This document shows, piece by piece, positions 56,113 through 64,000 of a DNA stretch of 64,000 nt. Numbering within the stretch: position 1 is the first letter of the stretch; the number at the start of each line of letters is the position of its first letter. Under the pieces are notes generated by a model. That model did no database searches, was not told where the DNA came from, and saw only the letters and a list, made by a program, of their open reading frames with translations. Source of the stretch: Aurelia coerulea (lineage: Eukaryota; Cnidaria; Scyphozoa; Semaeostomeae; Ulmaridae); the NCBI GenBank assembly GCA_039566865.1, contig CM076949.1:14733501-14797500 (forward strand), read 5' to 3'. The position numbers and the translations under genes are program-made.

Positions 56113-59100
56113 TTACGACTGGTAGTTGATGGAAAACAAATGCAGTTTAACTTGACGACGAAAGTTAACTGAAGAATATGCCTGTTTGATCACGGTAGGA
56201 ATATTGTTCCAAGATTTCGCACCTGCATACCTGACAGATTTCAAACCGTATTGCAGAGTATTTTTACGTGTCAGAAAAATGTCACCTTTACATGCTTGCC
56301 TGGTATCATGTTGATGAACATGTGAAAGTAAATCAAAAAACTCATGAAAACAAGAAGGGGAGATCCTATTTACAGATTCATAGACAAAAGTCAGCAGCTT
56401 TAATTCAAACAAGTCCTCCAACTTAAGAAGTTGGAGATTGAGGAAAATAGGAGATGATGGAGCAGATCGATTTTCAAAGGCGATAGCTCTTACGGCTTTC
56501 TTTTGAAGAACGAAGATCGGTTTGATGTATGAATCATAAGTGAGACCCCAAACAACAATTCCATATTGTAGGAAAGAAGCAAATAAAGAGTTATCCAAGG
56601 AAACCAATACATTCGTAGGAAGTAGATGTCTCACCTTAAAGAATATACCACACGTTCTTGCTAACTTTTTGGAAAGTTCGTTTAGGTGATACTTCCAAGA
56701 AAGGTTTTCATCAAGGAGAAGACCAAGAAATTTGACATACTTTGCTTTTCTCACATGTTGCTTACCAAATCTTATGTCAACAGTGTCATTTAGGGGCTTT
56801 CTTGGTGAATGAAAAATGATAAAGTTTGTTTTATCAACATTCAAAGCAAGCTTGTTTGCATCAAGCCACTTTTTGACATACTTCAGTTCATGGTTTACAA
56901 CCTTTTGAAGTTGTTCTAAACTTGCTGACTGATAATAAATGTTGGTATCATCAGCAAAAAGATAAAAAGATAATTTGGATAAAGCCTTAGAAATATCATT
57001 TATGTAAATGAGAAAAAGGAGTGGACCAAGTACTGATCCCTGCGGGACCCCACATGTTACTTTTTGGTTACTGGAACTATGGCCATTAACAGAAACTTAT
57101 TGTTCTCTGTTGCTAAGATAAGAGCTGAACCAAGACAAAGCAGTTCCTCTAATACCATAGTGATCAAGCTTTTTAAGGAGGATTTGATGATTAACAGTGT
57201 CAAAAGCCTTTTGTAAATCAAGGAAAATACCACACCCAAACATTTTATTGTCTAAAGTGTTTTTAACTGATTCTGTTAAACTTGTCAGTGCATGATTTAT
57301 TGAGTGACTAGCACGGAAACCAAACTGAAGGTTGTACAAGACATTGTGAAGTTCCAAGAAATCATAGAGACGCTTATACATAATTTTCTCAATAATCTTA
57401 CTGAACACAGACAAGAGAGATATTGGTCTATAGTTAGAGGAATTTAGGGGGCAGCCTTTCTTGAATAGAGGAATTACTTTGGCCAGTTGCAATTTTGTAG
57501 GGAAGATACCAGACTGGAAGGATTCATTTATTAATTGAGAGAGAGGAGAAGATATATGTGGAGAGAGAATTTTCAATAGCTTTGTAGGAATACTATTAGG
57601 ACCAATAGATTTGTCAGTTTTTAGCATGCTTATGATGTCAGATATTTCCATTGGGACTGCAGGGGTGATGAAAAAAGAATTTCCATTGCTACTTCCCAGA
57701 TAGTCCATGGGAGATTTCATAGTTCTAGGTATTGTTTTTGTCACATTATTGCCTACATTTACAAAAAACTTATTGAAGGTATTTGCTATAACAGTTGAAT
57801 CTGTTGTTATATTTCCATTCATATCTTTAAGTTTGCTAATAACATTCACATTAGAGTTCTTATTGCTTATAATTGTCTTTATACCTGACCAAAGGAGCTT
57901 CATATTGTTGCCATTAGGATGGAAGAAATTGTTGAAATAGTTGGCCTTGCTCTGTGTTAATTCCACAACGACACGATTCCTGAATTTTTTATAAAGGCTT
58001 TTTGTTGCCAAGTCACTTTTTTTCTGAAGTTTTCTTAGTAGCTTATCCCTTAAGTGCATCATTTTTTGAATTCTGCTATTTATCCAAGGCTTGTTTCTGA
58101 GCTTAAGATCTTTCTTTGTGAGTTTCTTTAAAGGAGCATGTTTTCTTACTAAATCATTCAAATTTGCCAAAAACCTATCAAATTTATCATTCACATTTAG
58201 GTTCTCTTCATTCAAATATGCAAAACTCATGTTGTTAAAGTCAGAAAGAAAACTATCTTGATTGAATTTGGAATAATCACGTTGATAATATGATAGAGAT
58301 TTGACTTTGATACCTGCCTTTTTAACAACCATGAATTGAGGAAAATGATCAGAAATCTGAGTTAAAATATTACCGCTTATTGTCTCAACATTGCAAACAT
58401 TTGAAAAAATGTTGTCAATAATTGTTGCAGATCGATCAGAAACTCTTGTAGGATGAACAATGTATGGGAGAAAGTGTTGAGAAAGAAATAGATTAACAAA
58501 ATTGCCAGTTGGAGTGTCAGAATCATAATTAAGTAAGTTAATATTAAAATCTCCTAAAATGAAGACTTGTGTGTTTGTGACAGCATCATTTGATAAGATA
58601 TCCTGCATATAATCTGCAAAAATTTCTGGGGCAAAATTAGGATGACGATATGCACAGCAGATTAAGATATTATTGCCTTTGGTATTTTCAATTTCAACCC
58701 ATGTGGTCTCATAATGTTCAGTGTTGCCATTAAGATCAGGTCTTGGGGTAGGTTTGAGACCTACTTTTACATATAGACCAACACCACCATTCTGACTAAA
58801 AGATTTACTAGGAAAATACACGTAACCCGGAATATTTATATTGGTACATATGGGCCTATCAACTGAATCCCAAGTTTCAGAAACCCCAATCACATCAAAT
58901 TTGATATTAAGATTAGCAAGAAGTGATTGTAATTCTTCAATGTGGCAAGACAGGCTTCTTACGTTCATGTGCAGAAAAGAGAGATCTTTATCAGTTATGC
59001 CAGAGGAAGAGAGGTCTTGGACAGTGTGATAGCTAGAATTAATATTAGAAGGCAAATGTTAATCAACATCATAGTCCTGCAGATTAGGCAAGTTAGTAAG

Positions 59101-59454
59101 GTGAGAGGTAATTTCAAAAGATGGCAGTGAGTCAACAGCAGAGGGTATGTCAAAATTGAAAACATTTGACAGTACTTCATTGTCTACAGAACCAAAAGGA
59201 AAAATAGATTCATGATATGAAACTGTACAATGCAGGCAAAACCAAGGAACATCATCAGGTTTCTTTTGAATAGCCTCATATTCAGCAGCAGATATTTTGT
59301 TGCAACTAATGTGGACATGAAAATTGCACTGATTGCATAGGAGCCATTTTTGGTTCTTATGAATATTCTTTTGACAGATTCCACATGGATACTTAGGGGA
59401 TTTTGTCATTGAATTGGTTGCTGGTGTGTAAATTAAAGGAACTATTAAACACAA
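56113..59454 (-). pseudogene. Nearly intact PHD-endonuclease-RT LINE ORF2 (two nonsense codons)
   Basis: One frame runs from 59454 to 56113 with only two stops: TAA at 59061-59059 (where the relative at 4 kb has Glu in DEH) and TAA at 57099-57097 (relative has Tyr in QYVSVNG). Order of domains: PHD-type zinc finger with CGIC, CNQC, H-x2-C and CLHC (about residues 20-75); APE-type endonuclease with [28 protein letters not shown] and SDHFPQF; linker; RT with [46 protein letters not shown] and FADD; and the C-terminal region ending at 56113. Both catalytic centres look intact. PHD fingers are known in CR1-like LINEs, usually in ORF1; here it is in the same frame as the endonuclease. Confidence 0.92.
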
Positions 59455-59511
59455 TAATTATCATTACGATAATTCTATGGAAGTAAATCGAAGTTTGATA
59501 ACTCTTCAAAC

Positions 59512-59787
59512 TCAACTTTTGAAGAATACCTCAGAATCCTCGCTGCCTTGAATGTTGTTCAAACGTTTATTCTTGAGAATCAGCTTATCAATGATGAAGT
59601 AGGCAATTTTGCCTTCCCCTCTTGCCTTTATGAGATCTGGTATTTTTGCAGCTCTTTTGTCAAGTGTTCTTTGAGAAAAATCTCCAACAAACATAATTCC
59701 CTGTGGTTTCTTGTTGCGAGCAGTTTTCAGAATGTGCTCTTTTGTCTTCCATTTGGAAAACTTTGCAACAATGCTTCTACACTGCAA
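59512..59787 (-). pseudogene. LINE ORF1 C-terminal part (L1 ORF1p-like), 5'-truncated
   Basis: The reading RSIVAKFSKWKTKEHILKTA, KKPQGIMFVGDFSQRTLDKR and GKIAYFIIDKLI corresponds to the RRM end and C-terminal domain of L1-ORF1p-like proteins (the transposase_22 family), RNA-binding chaperones of LINE particles. It ends 57 bp before the ORF2 frame. The N-terminal coiled coil is missing because the element is cut at about 59790, where a different repeat begins. Confidence 0.78.
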
Positions 59788-59805
59788 AATTCTGAATGCT
59801 TATTT

Positions 59806-60405
59806 TGAGAAAAAAAACTTGTTTTGAGAAACAAATTCTCGTTTCAAGAAAAATTATCTCCTCCCGTCTGTAAGAAAATTTTTCTTGCATAGATATCTTA
59901 ACAAGAACATTTTTCTTGTTTCAAGACAAACTTTCTTGATTTTAGAAACAGTTTCTTCAATTCATCAGAAAATATTTCTTAAATTCAGATTTTTTTTCTT
60001 GTTTTAAGACTAAACATTCTTGATTTTAGAAAAAGTTTCTTGAATTCATCAGAAAATATTTCTTAAATTCGGATTTTGTTTCTTGTTTTTAGAAAATATT
60101 TCTTAATTTTAATTTTGCTCGATTGTCTAGATCAGAAATATTTTCTTGTTTTAAGACTAACTTTCTTGATTTTAGAAAGGAATTCTTCAATTTACAAGAA
60201 AATTTTTCTTGATTTCAGATTACAGTTCTTGATTTTAGAAAACATTTCTTAAGTTTGATTTTGCTGGATTGTTCATGTCAGAAACATTTTCTTGTTTTGA
60301 GATTATCATTCCTATTATAAGACAACTTATCTTGAGATTTCTCATTGTTTCTCATTTCTCATTTTTAAGGAATTTTTTTTCTTGTTTCGAGACAATTTGA
60401 CTCAG
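59806..60405. repeat. Stem-rich TTTCTTG/CAAGAAA tandem tract
   Basis: Some 600 bp are made of imperfect units of 70-110 bp containing TTTCTTGATTTTAGAAA, CAGAAAATATTTCTTAA and TTTCTTGTTTTAAGAC. Nearly every unit holds AGAAA and TTTCT in inverted orientation. There is no coding potential. It abuts the 5' truncation point of the LINE. Confidence 0.75.
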
Positions 60406-60545
60406 ACCGAATTCGGATGAAACAAGTAAACTGAAGAGAAGCATTTACGTCATCACAAAAGTTTAAACTCTTACTGTTTTCAAAATCAAACTTAAATTAC
60501 AACGAGCTGATCTATGTTTCTCATCAAATCGTATAAACTTAAAGA

Positions 60546-60940
60546 CAGGGCCGAAGCCAGTGGGGGGGGGGGCCCAGGAGGCTCTTTGTCGGAAATTTCA
60601 CACGACCTGTCGGATTTTTTTGTGGTTACAGGCCCACATTTAGATGATTTAATTGGGAGAATGATGCATAGAACATGAATTTATTAATTTTCGAGCATAA
60701 ATTCTGACATGAATTTTGAATCTACAGCATATTTTTGCTTTATATTAACTAATTCTGAAGGCTCCAACGTTGAAAATGGAAAATAATTCCAAAATCTAGT
60801 CATTAAAGGAGCACATCAGTTTTTTCGTGCATGTTTCCGAAAATTGGGGTTGTTGTTGTTGTTGATTTTGGCGTCAGAAAATTGTAGTTCTTACCCCCCC
60901 CCCCCCCCCCCCTATGAATTCATGGCTGGTGTTGGGCCTG
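60546..60940. mobile_element. hAT-type MITE, 395 bp, with C/G runs
   Basis: Flanks CTTAAAGA (60538-60545) and CCTAAAGA (60941-60948) are an 8-bp duplication with one difference. Ends CAGGGCCGAAGCCAG and its imperfect complement. Runs of about 11 G at the left and 18 C at the right lie just inside. Confidence 0.7.
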
Positions 60941-60984
60941 CCTAAAGAAGTACGTTGACTATTCAGAAAAGTGGCTTTTTGGTG

Positions 60985-61158
60985 CATTTCACCTGTGAAG
61001 TCCGATTTCAATCAGACTTTCGTACTCTTAAAGTTTTGAACAAAGTCAAAGTACAATTGATGGAAAATTAGAATAAGGTTAGATAAAAGTAAAATAAGAT
61101 ATTTGAAAACAACTGTCAAAGGTCCAATGTTACTGAAGATGGCGTATAAGATTGTACA
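60985..61158. repeat. 174-bp dispersed repeat, copy 2
   Basis: Reverse complement of 52955-53128 with very few differences. Confidence 0.85.
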
Positions 61159-61208
61159 TAATCACTTGATGTTCCTCGTCTAATGTAAAAAATTTCCATA
61201 CATTAGTT

Positions 61209-61599
61209 CTTTCAAATTTCACCTGCCTTCAATTTTGGCTCCCTTTAATTTTCGCCCCCCTTGTGCAGAAGCTTTGCGAGAGTTTCGCTCCCTTTAATTT
61301 TCACCCCCTGGTATGGATTGATATGACGTAATTTGGATGGATATGGCCCCGAGGAAGAGAAAACGGTGGAACTAGAACAACAAAATCACCCCTCAGACAC
61401 AGGGGAGGACAATATCATTGTTATCGAAGAGTAATGAATGTCTTGTATTTTGTATTACAATCAAAACTAAAGTTTTTTCATAGAAATTAGCTTTTTTCGC
61501 TCCCTCTAATTTTCGCCCCCTAAAATATTTCAGCAATTCGCCCCCTTTAATTTTCGCCCCCCTCCGGGGCGAAAATTAGAGGCAGGTGAAATTTGAAAG
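61209..61599. mobile_element. MITE with TTTCGCCCCC repeats
   Basis: Inverted ends CTTTCAAATTTCACCTGCCT. Inside are six copies of CCCTTTAATTTTCGCCCCC or variants, one inverted next to the right end. The right end joins the exon at 61600-61897, replacing what should be its 3' border. Confidence 0.72.
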
Positions 61600-61897
61600 G
61601 ACCAAGGTAATCTGCAATTGCTTTCGCCACATCTTCTTTGCATTGTGGGAACACAGCTTTGTCCCCGAAAATCATCCTTTGCATCACTGTCAATGGCACC
61701 ATCCAGCTTGTTGGGTAGTCCATATCAAGCAGGTAAAAGGATGCCATCAATGTGATGACAGCTGCCATCATCTCATTAGAAGGAAATTTTACGAAAATCT
61801 TCTTTCCAAACAATAAAATTGCACCAACATCTGTCATCAGCAATGAAGGCGCATAGCGTTCATTCTTTACAACAAAGTCATTTGGATTTTCGTTATT
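61600..61897 (-). CDS. Exon of an unrecognised protein gene, cut by a MITE
   Basis: After an acceptor tttctttgtag (ending 61898) the minus strand is open: NNENPNDFVVKNERYAPSLL, VGAILLFGKKIFVKF, VITLMASFYLLDMDYPTSW, LTVMQRMIFGDKAVF. A reading of this kind (hydrophobic, ASFYLL-x-DYP, LQR-x-x-FGD) occurs near the C-terminus of several uncharacterised animal proteins, but I cannot give it a function. The frame continues only a few codons into the MITE, so the natural end is lost or the MITE forms part of the 3' region. Confidence 0.5.
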
Positions 61898-61937
61898 CTA
61901 CAAAGAAAGTTCCATAATATAGAAATTCACTCAGCAC

Positions 61938-62030
61938 CTGTTTGAGAATTTTCCATGGCATCAAACAAGTCTTTCAAATCATCATGAGTAAAATTAATGA
62001 GGATATCTTCATCTACTCGTGCAGCATTAG
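61938..62030 (-). CDS. Candidate preceding exon
   Basis: The reading VDEDILINFTHDDLKDLFDAM ends at a cag/gtgctgag donor. A T-x-DDL-x-LF segment suits a small helical domain upstream of such a C-terminus. The intron to 61897 would be only 40 bp and the phases do not match, so either a border is wrong or the segment is unrelated. Confidence 0.25.
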
Positions 62031-62480
62031 TTGAAAAATATTGTGTTAAAAGATGTGACAAAAATCTATTGTGCACAAAATGTATAACAATGAAAGCAAA
62101 TGAAACATTAAGTGCAAAGTTGTCAGCTTACCATATTTTTTCAAGATGTTATGAGGTAAACTTTAGCACAAAATATGACAATTTATGTTGTAAAATGTTA
62201 GGAAGATCTATTTGATAAAGTAATTGTTTTGTCGGCCAATCTTGGACTGAAACAGTAAAAAGCTTCTTCGCACTTAAATCCTACCAATAATATTATGAAG
62301 ACAGCACATAACACTCATAACCTAACAGATGGCCTGTGCACAACAAAGTGTAGACAGCAATATCATATCTACAAGATGAAAATAATTAATGCAGTATTCA
62401 TCTGGGAAATTTTTCAAATCATCCATTGCCATTCTTCCAGAGTGAACAAAGCACATTTTTACAAGCATGAACAAATGAAG
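62031..62480. other. No gene recognised
   Basis: AT-rich sequence leading into the satellite. Confidence 0.4.
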
Positions 62481-64000
62481 TGTTTGATTGTGAAAAGTAA
62501 CTCCATTCATATATCAAAAATTTAAGGCAGCTATCATTTTCTTGATTGATTTTCAACCCCTCCCAAACTGAGAACATTCAGCCAAAGCAAATTCCACTTA
62601 AAATGGATATCACTTTCAGAATCATGTGGTTCAGTTCAAAACCCTCAAATAATTTTTGGTTACTGAAACAATCAAGGAGTTATTTTCATGATCAAACATT
62701 GTAATTATTGACATTGTGAATTGATATGGACACAAGATATGATTTTTATATACCTCAAAGGGAAGCCAATAATCAATTTGGAAAAACAAGGAAAACAAAG
62801 ATAGTAGTTTCTAAGGGCTTTTCCTGAGAATTTTGGAAGGCTTTCAAATTATTGACTGCAAGACTTCTTCAAATTCTTTATGCTGTTGTAGCAGACAATC
62901 AGTCTAGTGTTTGATTGTGAAAAATAACTCCATTTACTGTATATATCAAAAATTTAAGGCAGCTATCATTTTCTTGATTGACTTTCAAGCCCTCCCAAAC
63001 TGAGAACATTCAGCCAAAGCAAATTCCACTTAAAATGGATATCACTTTCAGCATCATGTGGTTCAGTTCAAAACCCTCAAATAATTTTTGGTTACTGAAA
63101 CAATCAAGGAGTTATTTTCATGATCAAACATTGTAATTATTGACATTGCGAATTGATATGGACACAAGATATGATTTTTTATACCTCAAAGGGAAGCCAA
63201 TAACCAATTTGGAAAAACAAGGAAAACAAAGACAGTAGTTTCTAAGGGCTTTTCCTGAGAATTTTGGAAGGCTTTCAAATTATTGACTGCAAGACTTCTT
63301 CAAATTCTTTATGCTGTTGTAGCAGACAATCAGTCTTGTGTTTGATTGTGAAAAATAACTCCATTTACCGTATATATCAAAAATTTAAGGCAGCTATCAT
63401 TTTCTTGATTGATTTTCAACCCCTCCCAAACTGAGAACATTCAGCCAAAGCAAATTCCACTTAAAATGGATATCACTTTCAGCATCATGTGGTTCAGTTC
63501 AAAACCCTCAAATAATTTTTGGTTACTGAAACAATCAAGGGAGTTATTTTCATGATCAAACATTGTAATTATTGACAAAATGTGAACTGATATGATATTC
63601 ACAAGATAAGATTTTCATATAGGTCAAAGTGAAGCCAATAACCAATTTGGAAAAAAAAGGAAAACAAAGACAGTAGTTTCTAAGGCCTTTTCCTAAGAAT
63701 GTTGGAAGGTTTTCAAATTACTGACTGCAAGACTTCTTCAAATTTGTTGAAAATTCTTTTCATGTTAAAGGGCACATGGCTTATGCTGTTGTGGCAGACA
63801 ATAAGTGTTGTGTTTGATTGCGAAAAATAACTCCATTTACTGTATATATCAAAAATTTAAGGCATCTATCATTTTCTTGAATGACTTTCAACCCCTCCCA
63901 AACTGAGAACATTCAGCCAAAGCAAATTCCACTTAAAATGGATATCACTTTCAGCATCATGTGGTTCAGTTCAAAACCCTCTATTAATTTTTGGTATCTA
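62481..64000. repeat. Satellite of about 430-bp units, running off the window
   Basis: Units start TGTTTGATTGTGAAAA at 62481, 62908, 63339 and 63811 (spacings 427, 431 and 472; the last contains an extra 30-40 bp with TTAAAGGGCACATGG). Units look some 95% alike by eye. There is no open frame or tail, and the array continues beyond the edge. Confidence 0.92.

Noticed and set aside
62900..63100. Possible tRNA-like B box (GTTCAAAAC) in the satellite
   Set aside because: No A box at a suitable distance and no cloverleaf can be folded.
1..64000. CRISPR array, bacterial operon or phage system
   Set aside because: No regularly spaced repeat-spacer pattern; exon structure and retroelements show animal DNA.

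Overview
Animal (metazoan) nuclear DNA, AT-rich and intron-bearing, almost entirely built of transposable elements. Coding exons have GT-AG borders; there are no bacterial operons, Shine-Dalgarno sites or phage genes. The transposon mix (PHD-EN-RT LINEs of the CR1/L2 type, Penelope-like elements with a GIY-YIG domain, MULE/SWIM/Ulp1 genes, TA-, TTAA-, 8-bp- and 9-bp-flanked TIR elements) suits a marine invertebrate such as a cnidarian, lophotrochozoan or invertebrate deuterostome. I cannot name the species.

Layout. 0-7.4 kb: a minus-strand and a plus-strand LINE, both decayed, lie upstream of one clearly recognisable host exon, a mevalonate kinase exon (7381-7649), with a possible earlier exon at 172-293. 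7.9-9.8 kb: a nest of palindromic elements. 10-14.35 kb: two more LINE relics, one of which has lost its RT. 14.3-25.7 kb, minus strand: a decayed multi-exon MULE transposase gene (N-terminal region, DDE domain, SWIM zinc finger, Ulp1-like C48 protease). A 3.3 kb foldback element with 457-bp arms sits in its last intron. 26-43 kb: mostly non-coding, with many MITEs, including hAT-type ones whose 8-bp target duplications are readable. 43.4-46.6 kb: a Penelope-like element split by a 2.5 kb TIR element with 9-bp duplications and GTGCCC-rich arrays, itself containing two further nested elements. 46.7-51.8 kb: more MITEs, a LINE fragment and a head-to-head Penelope GIY-YIG pair. 53.2-55.0 kb: the inverted partner of 29.7-32.3 kb. 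55.8-59.8 kb: a nearly intact LINE with only two nonsense codons. 60-62 kb: a stem-rich tandem tract, two MITEs and an exon of an unrecognised gene. From 62.48 kb to the edge: a satellite of about 430 bp period.

The host contribution that can be supported is the mevalonate kinase exon plus a few weak exon candidates. The rest is transposon history, with relative order readable from nesting: LINE and Penelope copies are older, and the TA-flanked and GTGCCC elements landed in them. All border coordinates were read by eye; borders without a target duplication may be off by tens of bases.
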